Source: Glandiceps talaboti
Lineage: Eukaryota > Hemichordata > Enteropneusta > Spengelidae
Assembly (NCBI RefSeq): GCF_964340395.1
Contig: NC_135552.1
Span: 26,692,181 to 26,756,180 of the forward strand
Direction of reading: 5' to 3'
DNA length: 64,000 nucleotides
Position 1 is the first letter of the stretch. Every line of letters begins with the position of its first letter. Below the pieces are notes generated by a model. That model searched no databases and had not been told where the DNA came from. It saw nothing but the letters and a program-made list of their open reading frames with translations. The translations under genes and the position numbers were made by a program. Positions 45,187 through 57,872 of the stretch are shown here, piece by piece.

Positions 45187-48131
45187 GGGGGGGGGGGGTG
45201 CCCCGACACTACATACCTAAAGACTACATGTATGTTAGACTGTAAGATACGTTGTGTTGCTTTGCCCTCAGCAGTCTTGATCTTTCCAAGGAGAAGGAGT
45301 GATTGATATGTGCCTTACAGAGTACATGTATTTTGTCTGTTGGTAGGGTTCTCTACCTACCTTACCACAAACATCACAGTATTTTTACTCAGGTTATTTA
45401 AAATGTTCAATGTACAAATAATAAACATTAAAAGGACTGAAATTGGATTAAATTCTATTATTGAAAATGTATTTATTGTGAGAATTGATCATGGTGGTTG
45501 CACTGTCAGCTTCTCAATTCTTTGTTTATTTATTTTGCCAAAGTTAGATGCACGTAAACTTGACAGGCATGCTACTGTTTCTCTGACATAACATCTCTAC
45601 ATTTGTATCTTTGATATAATGGTTATGATATTATTCTATCAGCCTTCCCCCCTCTATCATCCAAGATGTCCCTCAATGTCTTTCTCCCACCCATCCACCC
45701 CAACCACTGGTACTTTATTTACAACATTTTAGGAAATAGTGTCTTATTTCATGATATCAGACACACTTATGCACTGGGTACCATTTCAAAGGGGAGCAAA
45801 TACATTCCATTGTAGAAGCAAGTAGGCACAAAAGGAAGTCCTTATACATTCAGATGTTGGTATGTATTGGGATGTATACAGACATTATATGACGTTTTCC
45901 ATAAACTGACGTTAACTATCATTTGTGGAAATGAATCTCTGAATTAAGTATCTCGATTTAAGTTTACTGGAGATGTGAACAATAGTGTTCTTTGGGTCTC
46001 TGTAATCACAGTGTGCCAGATACTATGAAATGGGATGCTGTTGCCCTAACAATATTACTGCTACATCCCATACCATCAATATTCCTGTTTTCTCAAACTT
46101 GTAGTTTTTTGTGTACAAATACCCAATCCCCTCCCCACCCCCTCCAGGTACAGAGACTGCAATTCGTCTTATCAGAAAAACTTAGAAATGTCAGTAATCG
46201 TGTACACCTACCTATCCTGGAAACAAAGAATGCACTCCATTTATCCTTGTCAGCGTTATAACTATACTGAGTGTGACCATTGTCTAATGATGGATCCCAC
46301 CATGCTTGCTTTACATACCGACTTGCCTGCAGGTCAATATTGAATGGAAATATAACATAAGTATAAATATGTATGATGATGGCAAAAGAGTATATTAAAA
46401 CTCAACTTGGCTGTCACTCATTCCATAGTTATTACTGATATATACTGTTGTATATATATGTATGTATGTATGTATGTATCAGGGGTTTCATTATAAGCCG
46501 GACGCTGGAGAAAGTACCCGCCTACATGTACTCTTGTCATTTCTCCGGCTACATTTTTCGAGATGATGACAGAAATGACGTGAAATTTAGTCAAAGACAG
46601 CTTTGTAATGGTCATAATGATTTTCAGACTACAAAACTTCTATGAACTCTTCGTAAGAAATACATCGTGTGACAAAAGATTGTGACCTTTGACTTAGTTT
46701 GATACCGCTGTCCAAGAACATGCAATGACAATGGCTTGGTAAAATAAACAAAATACATGTAGCTTAGATGTGATCAAACGCCATAACGTCTACTCAAACG
46801 CAACACTCTGTTGATTTCATGACTGTTTCATTGTCTTTTCCATGTCACACAGTTGCGATCAAAATGATACACAACTTAGGAAAATATACGGAATAAAATC
46901 ATTCTCCCACCACTAATTGCGAATGTAATAGTATTTTACAACTAGTCATTCAATACTATGATACCTCAATTTAGTGGAAGGATCAAGACAAAGAATTTGT
47001 CTAACTTCCATGGTGATATTTCATTCACTATATAGACTAACTCCTACCTTTTCTGCTTCCTGCTTCTCCTCCTCCTCCTCCTCCTCCTCCATCTTAGGTT
47101 TTTCTTCAAGCTGCTGGAATATCTCTGCCATGTCTTCTGTCATCCTACCCTCAGTTTTCACCACCTCACAATATGCCTGCAACTGTTCATTTCCTGACTC
47201 CTTGTAACAAACTGTAAAGAGACAACAAACAAACAAACTTGTCTTGAAATGCTTAATGTTCATCACACATTTGATTGATAGAAATTATTGACACCGACCC
47301 TACAACCTGTCTCCATACTTGATTAGTCCATGTTAGTTAAAATGTTCTTAAAAATTCTGTTTGTATTCAGACTCAACGTGAGGACACAGAGCGTGTGAGC
47401 AAAAATCATAACTTCCACCATACTTGTCAAGTTGAACAGTGAAACTTGCATTCATGTACATTTTTTTTGTACTATGTACGACAGTTTTATAAGAATTGGT
47501 TGATCAAGTCCTGGTATCAACTATCCATGCAAGCCTACCGATGACAATTATATGTCATGTTTTTATTTCGCCAAAGGTTTTCTTCCGATCTGGACGTTAT
47601 GAAAAGTTTCATTACTAAAGACCTAGCTATACAAAAGAGAAGATGGCAAATAAGAACAACTATTATGAACTATTGAGGAGAAATGTTGCTTACCTGCAAG
47701 GAACATGTCAGTTATCAGTGAAAAATGTTTAAATTGGATGTAAGCCCCACCAGTCTGTTCTGCTATCTCTTGATAGAATGGGGTAGAACTGCTGTTATGC
47801 TGTGCTTTGACACCATATACCTAATGGGGAGAACAGATTCAGGTTATTGGGTGATACATTTTGTCAGTGTCAGTGAACAGGCAGTCTCCTAATTATAGTT
47901 CTAGCATTAGCAATGTAAGACATAGATTGTTGTTCACAGATTACTAGATATAAGTTTGTTAGAAAATGTGTGTGAGTGAGTGAGTGAGTGTGTGTGTGTG
48001 TGTGTGTGTGTGAGTGAGTGAGTGAGTGAGTGAGTGAGTGTGTGTGTGTGTTTGTGTGAGTGAGTGTGTGTGTGTGCGCGTGCGAGTGTGAGTGAGTGAG
48101 TGAGTGAGTGAGTGAGTGAGTGAGTGTGTGT

Positions 48132-48173
<42 letters not shown>

Positions 48174-50928
48174 AGGGGGGGGGGGGGGGGTCATGATCTG
48201 AAAGTGTATGCAACTTATTGCATAGGAAAAATTAAAACAATTTCCACAATCATGATCTTACAATTATGATTAATAATTTTCATCTATTCATTATACAATT
48301 TCACTACATAACTAGCCTGTAAGATTTGACAGTCATGCCAGATATGGCTGAACAACAAGATGTATCTTACAGTGTACTACATACTAGTAACCTGAAGAAC
48401 ACAAAATGTGACAGCTTCAAGAAGTGGATTTGAATTTGCGATGTCTTGGATTGCATTGTAACTATTTATGTCTCACTATCACAGAAATTCCATCACATGA
48501 ACACCACTTCTTTGCATAATTCTCATAATGTCAGGTGACACTACTGTTTTCCTTATTACCTTGACTCCCATGTCTTTAAGTTTCACCAATTCTTCATGCC
48601 AGTCAATCATTTGATCAGTCATAGACTTAGGATGTGGTACGTCATCACCGATGACAACCAGTGCCTTGGCAGAATCTTCACTCCAGTTTAATCTCTGTGC
48701 ATATCGCAGCACCCATTCATAGCACTGAAATTGTAAGATTCATATATGTCAATCACAATTCCTTTGACTTAAATAGACAACATGACATACATCCACCATC
48801 ATACAAAAACAAATAAAATTCTGTTGTAACAAAATTAGACTACTTTAAAAATTAAGATTATTTTGGCACCCTTACTTTGACAAATTAACAAAATAACTTT
48901 TTTTTTCTGTCCATATATTGACAGGACAAAATGAACTAAATAAAAATACTACAGAACTTGCAAATGAACCTTGTAAATAATAATGACAGCATACATGTAG
49001 GTTACATGTCATTCTCAAGGCAACATTGGCAATTTCATGAATCAACAGTCAGGCTTACCTCTGGGGCATCTCCTCCACCAGTTTTAGGGACATTACTAGC
49101 AAACCTGACCAATTCATTGACGTTATAAGTAAGGTCAATGCTTCTGAGTACATATTCACTACTGTGGTCACAATAATCACCATGTGCTATGATTCCTATC
49201 CTGATTCTAGGAATGTCTTGTAATAGTTTTGTCACACAACCACGTATCTTGTCTCTCACCTATATGACATGGGAAAGGAAATCACTCTTTTAAAATGCTG
49301 GAACATTAAGTACCACATTTCTTATGTTGGAACTATCCATGTTTAAAAGGGACACTGAGTAACAAACTTCTAAAGCTGGAGCTATGTTACTGATTGTGAC
49401 AAAATTTCTCAAATGGTCCGAGGATGATGTAATCTAGATTCTGAGATATGTCACTGATATAATAAAACTTTTCAACATCTAACCCCCCCCCCTCCCCCTC
49501 TTATGATATGCCTGCTTTCAATTCCAATATGGAAGAAGGTGGGAAGGGTATTTTAAAAGTTGATATGCCTTTGGGAGTGAGGCATTTGATATTGGTCTAT
49601 ACTATACTTTCACCAATGGTCCATGTTTACTGACAACTGCCATCCTTTTTTGATAATAAATCTTTAAGTTAAGTCATCCCTTTTCATGTCTGGACAAGTT
49701 ACCCCAACCCCAGCTAACAGCCTAACTTGAAAAGACCTCAAATTATAAAGTTGCAGTTTAGCAGTAAACATAACTTGTACAAGTGCTGTTAGTGCTAGCC
49801 CAGAGACATGGCTATCTTGCTTGAAAATCACCAAAACTGTCAAACTAGTAGTATAGACAAGTTGAAGTCTCTGCAGGGTTAAAATAAACTTTGGTTACAT
49901 ATTAAATCATAGACAGTGGAGGAGCCCCTCCACTGTCCACTGTCTATGATTAAACTGATGATGATGATGATACTTCCACCCAACCTGGACAGCTCTTGCA
50001 TAATACTGATATCTCAGCTTCGATGACTTTGCATGTCAGGAGTAAATGTTTAGAAGTGACAAGTATTTGCTTACAAAACAAATTCAGGAAGCTTTTCAGA
50101 GGAGCCATCACTGGCAGAATATTGATTTGTACACTGACCTGTTGAAGACACGAATACATACTGCCAGTTGTGTCAAAAGAAAACACCACTTCTACTGCTT
50201 TGTCAGATGTTAGACCTGCAGCGAAATTATCAAGAAGTTCCTGTATTTGGAGAAAAGTCAAAGAAATGGATTGTCAATTTCATATACTTAATTTGATCAA
50301 GTAAGGCTATCTTCAAATTCAAACAAATATGATGAAATGAAGAAGGCTGACGCTCGATGTACTTAAGTCATTTCACACTCAAATTTCAAATTAAATTTTT
50401 ACTTTTAAATTGGATTGAATAAATCTAATGCACAAATGGGTTATGCTTCAACTTCATATTCCATCTTAGCATGGCTTTTTCACATAAATATTGTTGTGTT
50501 CAGTTCAAATTGATATTTTCCTTGAAAACTTGGTTTATGTGTGAAACTCGGTTTCCTCAAAAAAAGCCCACTTTCATGTGTAGTAGAATTCCAACCACAT
50601 AGTCTCACTGTTGTTGCATGATCCGCATTATACATGTACATGTTGCATACATGTATAGTACGTGTAATAATAATAATACTAGTGTTAGTTTTTATATAGC
50701 GTTTTCCCACTCTGTGCTAAAAGCGCTTTACAATTATTACACCTTGCTCGGATCTATATCGGCACAATGGCCCTTTACACTTCCTCAACTCCCTGGGGAG
50801 CATACAATCCACTGCAGCTTTATAACATCCATTGTTAATTTACTGATATTACTTTACATACATACATAGATACATACATACATACATACATACATACATA
50901 CATACATACATACGTACATACATATGTG

Positions 50929-50998
<70 letters not shown>

Positions 50999-53900
50999 TA
51001 CATACTTACTTACAAATATCAACTCATTCTCACCTGTCTTGTTTCTTCATCAAGCTGATCATTTTCAGGTTCTGTGTTATTTTCTACTTCTTCTTTCACT
51101 GTTAGTTTCAGCACAGCTTCGTTTGTTACTTCAAGATTGCCAAGTGTTTCCAAGTCTGGTTTTAAAGTGGTACCAGAAAGCTGGACATAACAAAATATGC
51201 AATAATGAAAAGTGAAAATATGCTGAGTGTGCACATTCATGTGTCATCAAGTTCTGTTATTACTTATGTTTAGCACAAACAGCAAAGTAAGTACTTGTGA
51301 TTTGATATAAACCTAGTCATTGTCTACAGGAGTGCAATAATGTTTTTTCAGCATCGCACTGCAGGATAAACACCAATACACAATAGTAATGCACATGTAC
51401 ATGTACAGTAACACATGTAAGTAATCTCTGATCCATAGATGATAGTAATTGTTCAAATTAGACACAGATATACAATGTACATAGACGATAGTAATTGTTC
51501 AAATCAGACACAGGTATACATAGATGATAGTAATTGTTGAAATCAGACACTGGTATACATAGATGATAGTAATTGTTCAAATCAGACACATATACATAGA
51601 TGATAGTAATTGTTCAAATCAGACACAGATGTACATAGATGATAGTAATTGTTCAAATCAGACACAGATGTACATAGACGATAGTAATTGTTCAAATCAG
51701 ACACAGATGTACATAGACGATAGTAATTGTTCAAATCAGACACAGATGTACATAGACGATAGTAATTGTTCAAATCAGACACAGATGTACATAGATGATA
51801 GTAATTGTTCAAATCAGACACAGATGTACATAGATGATAGTAATTGTTCAAATCAGACACATATATCCATAGACGATAGTAATTGTTCAAATCAGACACA
51901 GGTATACATCCATGATAGTAATTGTTCAAATCAGACACAGATATCCATAGACGATAGTAATTGTTCAAATCAGACACAGATGTACATAGATGATAGTAAT
52001 TGTTCATATCAGACACAGATATCCATAGACGATAGTAATTGTTCAAATCAGACACAGGTATACATAGACGATAGTAATTGTTCAAATCAGACACAGATGT
52101 ACATAGACGATAGTAATTGTTCAAATCAGACACAGATGTACATAGACGATAGTAATTGTTCAAATCAGACACAGATGTACATAGAGGATAGTAATTGTTC
52201 AAATCAGACACAGATATACATAGATGATAGTAATTGTTCAAATCAGACACAGATATACATAGACAATAGTAATTGTTCAAATCAGACACAGATATCCATA
52301 GATGATAGTAATTGTTCAAATCAGACACAGATGTACATAGACGATAGTAATTGTTCAAATCAGACACAGATATACATAGATGATAGTAATTGTTCAAATC
52401 AGACACATGTACATAGACGATAGTAATTGTTCAAATCAGACACAGATGTACATAGACGATAGTAATTGTTCAAATCAGACACAGATATACATAGACGATA
52501 GTAATTGTTCAAATCAGACACAGATATACATAGATGATAGTAATTGTTCAAATCAGACACAGATATACATAGATGATAGTAATTGTTCAAATCAGACAGA
52601 GATATACAAATGTACATAGACGATAGTATATTGTTCAAATCAGACACAGATGTACATAGACGATAGTAATTGTTCAAATCAGACACAGATATACATAGAT
52701 GATAGTAATTGTTCAAATCAGACACAGATATACATAGATGATAGTAATTGTTCAAATCAGACACAGGTATACATAGACAATAGTAATTGTTCAAATTAGA
52801 CACAGATATACATAGACGATAGTAATTGTTCAAATCAGACACAGATATACAAATGTACATAGATGATAGTAATTGTTCAAATCAGACACAGATATACATA
52901 GACGATAGTAATTGTTCAAATCAGACACACATATACATAGACGATAGTAATTGTTCAAATCAGACACAGATATACATAGATGATAGTAATTGTTCAAATC
53001 AGACACAGATATACAAATGTACATAGATGATAGTAATTGTTCAAATCAGACACAGATATACATAGACGATAGTAATTGTTCAAATCAGACACAGATATAC
53101 AAATGTACATAGATGATAGTAATAGTTCAAATCAGACACAGATATACATAGATGATAGTAATTGTTCAAATCAGACACAGATATACATAGATGATAGTAA
53201 TTGTTCAAATCAGACACAGATATACAAATGTACATAGATGATAGTAATTGTTCAAATCAGACACAGATGTACATAGACGATAGTATATTGTTCAAATCAG
53301 ACACAGATGTACATAGACGATAGTAATTGTTCAAATCAGACACAGGTATACATAGATGATAGTAATTGTTCAAATCAGACACAGATATACATAGATGATA
53401 GTAATTGTTCAAATCAGACACAGATGTACATAGACGATAGTAATTGTTCAAATTAGACACAGATATACATAGATGATAGTAATTGTTCAAATCAGACACA
53501 GATATACATAGATGATAGTAATTGTTCAAATCAGACACAGATATACATAGACGATAGTAATTGTTCAAATCAGACACACATATACATAGACGATAGTAAT
53601 TGTTCAAATCAGACACAGATGTACATAGATGATAGTAATTGTTCATATCAGACACAGATGTACATAGACGATAGTAATTGTTCAAATCAGACACAGATAT
53701 ACAATGTACATAGACAATAGTAATTGTTCAAATCAGACAGATATACATAGACGATAGTAATTGTTCATATCAGACACAGATATACAAACCTGTAGCATCT
53801 GCTTATGTGGTGCAATTCCTTCTTGAGCTTGTATACGATCTTTGACTTCAGACAGCGTTGTCAAGTTGTTAACAGCCAAGGGTATTGTGGGTCCTTTCTC

Positions 53901-54686
53901 TGTCTTTATCAATATCTCCATCGATCTTACGGTAAGCACCTAGTATTGGGAGTGAAAATCACAATTTCACCAAGGTGTGGCCACTGGCACGAGCTTGATT
54001 TGATCTGGTAATTTCATCACTTTTACATTTTGTGTACTTCAAAATTTGTCACTTTTCTGTGACAATTGTAATCATAAAAGTCATGCAGCTTCTATTCTAT
54101 TGTGATGTCCTTCCAGATTTTGTGGTGGTACTATTACAAGATTTGGGGTGGTGTTATTCCAATCAATTTCCTCATCCAAATACTTATTCGGGATTTGATA
54201 AATCTGCTGTCAAAGTAGTTTGAAAATTGTATATTTCCATTTTATATATATAAAAAGATACAGTAAAGGTAATAGTACCACTCTATTATCCCAATCCGAG
54301 AGAACAGTGTCACTGTGTATCGATGTAAATTGGTCTCCAGAACATGAACTTGCAAGATGACTATCAATTTAGAAGTTTTTTTGGGGGGGGAGAGAAAAGA
54401 ATATCAAATTGGTACATGGTTGGTTGAGGGCGTCCTTTCAGACGACTTGTGTTGTTCCTACCTGTGATTTCAGAATAGTTTCCTTGCAAATTCCAAGATA
54501 ACCTATGGTACACTGTCTTTTCACAACTTTTCCAGTGTATCTAATTACAATTCTGTTGTTCGACACTCCTTCCTCTTCTGCGACTTTTTGGTAGATTTCT
54601 TCGACAGTTTTTGACGGCAGCATATCGAAGCTGATAACCCGTCCCGTTGTCAATTTTACGTAAACATCAGCCATTGGGGATGCCAT
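44799..54686 (-). CDS. Protein with two ubiquitin-like domains and a VWA domain
   Basis: Minus-strand exons: 54686-54462 (ATG 54686), 53939-53790, 51180-51034, 50240-50139, 49259-49059, 48724-48560, 47820-47694, 47211-47048, 46326-46212 and 44923-44799 (stop TGA). All are GT-AG with matching phases, giving 506 residues. Residues about 7-80 form ubiquitin-like domain 1. Residues about 83-153 form domain 2 (MEILIKTEKGPTIPLAV, KDRIQAQEGIAPHKQ, LSGTTL), close to ubiquitin but without a C-terminal Gly-Gly. From about 190 there is a VWA domain with MIDAS motif FSFDTTGSM (D197), TGGGDAPE and VVIGDDVPHP. Then follow VYGVKAQHN, EQTGGAYIQF, an acidic Glu run, ASRYVKQAWWD and a Lys-rich tail. No signal peptide or membrane segment, so probably cytosolic. 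Ubiquitin-like domains suggest proteasome or ubiquitin-pathway docking; VWA suggests metal-dependent binding. I do not recall a vertebrate protein with this order. Confidence 0.88.
45081..45325. mobile_element. Two ACTGTAAGATAC-family copies around a (GT)n-G(n) tract
   Basis: Copies start at about 45081 (AGACTGTAAAGTATGTTATG) and 45236 (AGACTGTAAGATACGTTGTG). They share TTTGCCCTCAGCAG and CTTGATCTTTCCAA. Between them are (GT)n at about 45151-45183 and a run of about 14 G. The last ends CCTTACAGAGTAC. They lie in the last UBL-VWA intron. Confidence 0.55.
47963..48191. repeat. Compound (TGAG)n/(TG)n/poly-G microsatellite
   Basis: About 230 bp of alternating GTGA and GT blocks ending in about 14 G, in an intron of the UBL-VWA gene. 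The His/Thr-rich open frames are artefacts. Confidence 0.95.
48316..48373. mobile_element. Short ACTGTAAGATAC-family copy
   Basis: CCTGTAAGATTTGACAGTC at the left and ACAAGATGTATCTTACAGTG at the right as imperfect inverted ends around a GCCAGATATGGC palindrome. Confidence 0.45.
49904..49952. repeat. Short perfect-stem hairpin
   Basis: AATCATAGACAGTGGAGGAG and its inverse CTCCACTG...CCACTGTCTATGATT lie back to back in an intron of the UBL-VWA gene. A 14-bp perfect outer stem plus an inner stem. Confidence 0.7.
50674..50830. mobile_element. Dispersed repeat fragment (AGCGCTTT type)
   Basis: GTTTTTATATAGCGTTTTCC followed by CTAAAAGCGCTTTACAATTA and a conserved-looking 80 bp, then CATA repeats. 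I associate this pattern with dispersed repeats in marine invertebrate genomes. Family not assigned. Confidence 0.4.
50860..50992. repeat. (CATA)n then (CA)n microsatellite
   Basis: About 60 bp of CATA-type units followed by about 30 CA units. It ends 42 bp before the low end of UBL-VWA exon 51180-51034. Confidence 0.95.
51431..53787. repeat. 2.35-kb satellite-like array of a 39-bp unit, starting at a splice donor
   Basis: About 60 copies of a 39-bp unit (on +: ACATAGACGATAGTAATTG then TTCAAATCAGACACAGATRT). The array lies in the UBL-VWA intron 53789-51181. The last unit reaches within about five bases of the exon 53939-53790 donor, which reads CAG/GTTTGTATATCTGTG on the minus strand; TATATCTGTGTCTGAT is the repeat unit itself. 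Because 39 is a multiple of three and the unit has no stop in some frames, both strands are open for about 270-286 codons, without other evidence of coding. Longer variant units with ATATACAAATGTACATAG recur near 52606, 52849, 53010, 53095 and 53220. Confidence 0.95.
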
Positions 54687-55276
54687 CGTCTTGTATCGTT
54701 TCTATCGTTTCGCTAGTCTCGAACTGGTGTCTGTATTGGTTAAGTTTGGACTGCCAATGTACAAGATTGTTATTTAGTTGAAAAGATTCGCGCCTCTCTT
54801 TATACCTGCCAGCCATGATGAAAAAACTGGTGAGGTTTATATACCAAGACGGATGCTATTTTTATCAGCCAATCAGGAGCTTCGGTGAAGCAAGTTCTAA
54901 AAATAACCACTGCCTGTAAAACAAATGCTTTATCCGCTGAATTTGAAATTACTGTCTTGTAAAGCAAAATTCCATAGAGAAACAAAAAGTAATCGTAATA
55001 TCATATATGAAATTATAAACAAAGTATTATAACATACATTTTCTACCGCCCATATTGATTTTTCTCAGTAACCTAGAAGACTAAAAAATACTGTCTTCAC
55101 CTTTGACTCTTGACCTCATGTATATGACGAATGTCCCCGATCGAACGATGATGGCTGCGTAGCGTTGTTCATGTCGGTCTGTTAGTGTTACATACAAATG
55201 TAGGCGTACACTCGTTACTGTGCAACAGGCGGTGACAAAGTTCCAAGTGTTTACGGTCGACGATTTCTGAACAAGG
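54687..55276. promoter_or_regulatory. Divergent promoter region of the UBL-VWA (-) and GT31 (+) genes
   Basis: The interval between the UBL-VWA ATG and the likely noncoding first exon of the GT31 gene, whose donor ACAAG/GTATGG ends at 55275. CpG is more frequent at about 55130-55275 (GATCGAACGATG, GCGTAGCG, GGTCGACG) and near 54690-54730 than in flanking introns. No clear TATA box. Start sites are inferred. Confidence 0.45.
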
Positions 55277-56137
55277 TATGGTGTACTTTTATTTTCATTA
55301 CGTATTTTTTTTCTCTGGACAATATGATAATGATTCTTCCAGATAGATATTGCTAAATACTTTAATTACCAGGCTTTGGATAAGAAATGTTGCAGATATA
55401 ATTATTCTGATATATACTGAGCCCGTCTCTGTTTTGAAACATCTCGACCTGGGACGAGAAATATCGCGTGTATATTCGTGAAATTCATTATAATGTAACT
55501 ACCCACACCTCAATACAATAACACATGTAGGAGCTCATGAATTTTTTTGAAAGGGTAGCCATGAACCAACAATATCTGATTTCCACATTGGCCCTGTTAT
55601 TGCTCAAATACTTAAAACATATCAACCAAAGTAAGAAAAACCCAACAATGAGATAGAAAAGCCCAACAAGACAAGAAATTATGAAGACTACCCCAGTACT
55701 ACTATCTCACACTTCAATGGGCTGAGATGGAATAACTCACCTATTATTAGAGAATTTTTGCCAGTGGCTCATATAAGACAAAAATTTCCTAACGTGTGTG
55801 AGGTATTCCATCTTGATTGTATTGGATTATTTTCTCATGTCCTCGTTATTCTGGTAAAAACAAAATTTAAATCACATTGATACAGAATATACGATCGATT
55901 TGATCCCACACCTCGTCAAGTTCTTGTCCTACACTCTCAAACTGCTAGGACACGAGAATACAATTAATTTCAAGAGAAAATTGACACAAAACTACCCAGG
56001 ATACACCATTATGGAAGTCAAAAATACCCAGGATACACCATTCCGGAAGTCAAAACTAGCCAGATACACCATTCCAGAAAGCATCTTGGTTTGATTTGTT
56101 TAATGTTCAGTAATTGGTAGACAGCTCCACAGAACAA

Positions 56138-56237
56138 CTTCAGGAATATTTTTAATTCTTCCACTGGAATTACTTCTAATTCTTCAACTGGAATTACTTC
56201 TAATTCTTCCATCGGAATTACTTCTAATTCTTGAAAC
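56138..56237. repeat. 24-bp tandem repeat, 3-4 copies
   Basis: GGAATTACTTCTAATTCTTC recurs at 24-bp steps with single changes. Confidence 0.85.
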
Positions 56238-56589
56238 ATACATATTTAGATTTGATCTTTGCCTAGTAGTAATATATATGAACCACTGTGTTTAAGGCCT
56301 TCTGGTAGAAAATTCCAAAATAATGTATTGTTCATAGCTATTAGAAGTGTTGTCTTTTGTGTTAAAGTTGTTCTTTGAAAGTAGGAATGTGAAATCTGTA
56401 TGGATCTTATATTATAAGAATTATAGAATGCAATACATGTACTTGTTTAAAATAGTCAGATTTAAATATTGTGCAATTTTCACATTGAGGATAAAAAAAG
56501 GAACACCAATTCTTAAATTTACCCAACTCCGAAATGTTTAAAACCTCGTATTTTCTAAGGACATTTTACATTTGCCTGAAAAATCTATT

Positions 56590-56921
56590 AGGCCTAAAAA
56601 GGATTGTTTGGTTCCGGTTACCCAACCCCACCTAGTTTTTCACTGCCAACCCTAAACTTTTTTTACATATTCGAGAAAGAAATTATAAAATCGCAAAGTC
56701 TTGCCAGAAATAATGGATGAGGATACTGACATCAACTTCAAAGACAATCTGATCTTTAATGGCTGTACATGAGAGAATATGGAAAACAACAGAAAATATA
56801 ACTACCTGAACTAGACACTCACACATGAAAAAAAAAATATAATAAAATATAATGAAAAATCTACCTACCCCATCTATTCTAAAATTGAGTGTAATCAGAA
56901 CAGACCCTTTTTTTATTAGGA
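56590..56921. mobile_element. Second AGGCCTAA MITE, inverted relative to 39398-39776
   Basis: Starts AGGCCTAAAAAGGATTGTTT and ends near CTTTTTTTATTAGG. Its interior is the reverse complement of the other copy with substitutions and short deletions. It is more decayed at its right end. Confidence 0.7.
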
Positions 56922-57615
56922 GTTAATGAAATTTTTTTTCTCTGCCAGATAACGAATGAGTCATGTCCACATTTACCCTCACTAATCAAACTATAACCAT
57001 TTATTGTGTTAATCCCACTTGTAACATCTGGCCACGTGTGTCCCTTACAACAACACTTCTAACTTTATTTCAATACACCAATTATCAAAAAAAAACATTC
57101 AGTGAAATATCTTTCTGCTGCTGCTATACCAGCTATTCCGGTATATATCTCTACCCCTCCATTTGCTAGTACTGTTGTGAGCAGTGGGGTGGGAGCTGGG
57201 GGTCACATACTAAACTTTGGATGGACAATGTCTCAATAGTTGGAAGAGCCTAGAGTGGATTGTTAATGATAACATGCACAAATGGTAATCATGCACAAAC
57301 TGATTTCAAATGGAAACATCAATATTTAGATTTTATACAAAATATAAGATACCAGAATGAAAGGTTTTACAGTATACACTTCTGTGGGTAAACAGTTATG
57401 TGGTGTCAGAGTAGATGACCCCTGACCCCAGACTTGTATACGTGTACAGTATGATAGATGTAGTAAGATCATTTATGGAAACTATACATTGTTAACTAAA
57501 CTGATTAAAACTGATTTAGTTCAACATAATCCTGATGACATAACTTTGAAGTAACACCAATAAAATGACTCATTCTTGTAATCATTTTTAGCACAACTGA
57601 ACTGAGTTTCAGTAT

Positions 57616-57684
<69 letters not shown>
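57616..57684. repeat. (GACA)n microsatellite
   Basis: About 17 GACA units with one GATA interruption. Confidence 0.95.
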
Positions 57685-57872
57685 GATTTCCCCAAATACA
57701 CTGCCTTTGAAAAACATTGTTTGAGTCATGATGTCCATGTTGTCTTGTTCCCTTTTGATTCAAGTACATGTATGTAGGTATTCAAAATGAATTTATTTTA
57801 TAAATGTATAAATAACTGTATATGTTTTTCCAACAGGATTGAAGATTACACAGAATAAACAAATCAGAAAAA

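Larger units (their letters stand above)
55277..57836 (+). other. 5' intron of the GT31 gene
   Basis: It contains a 24-bp tandem repeat (about 56138-56237), the MITE at 56590-56921, a (GACA)n tract at 57616-57684, and no recognisable coding exon. Confidence 0.5.

Noticed and set aside
45992-46261. 89-codon + strand open frame
   Set aside because: It overlaps in antisense the UBL-VWA exon 46326-46212, which has matching splice sites and phase.
51563-52619. Open frames of up to 286 codons with a 13-residue repeat (MYIDDSNCSNQTQ and its antisense)
   Set aside because: They come from a stop-free 39-bp satellite whose period is a multiple of three. Both strands are equally open and the frame breaks at variant units.
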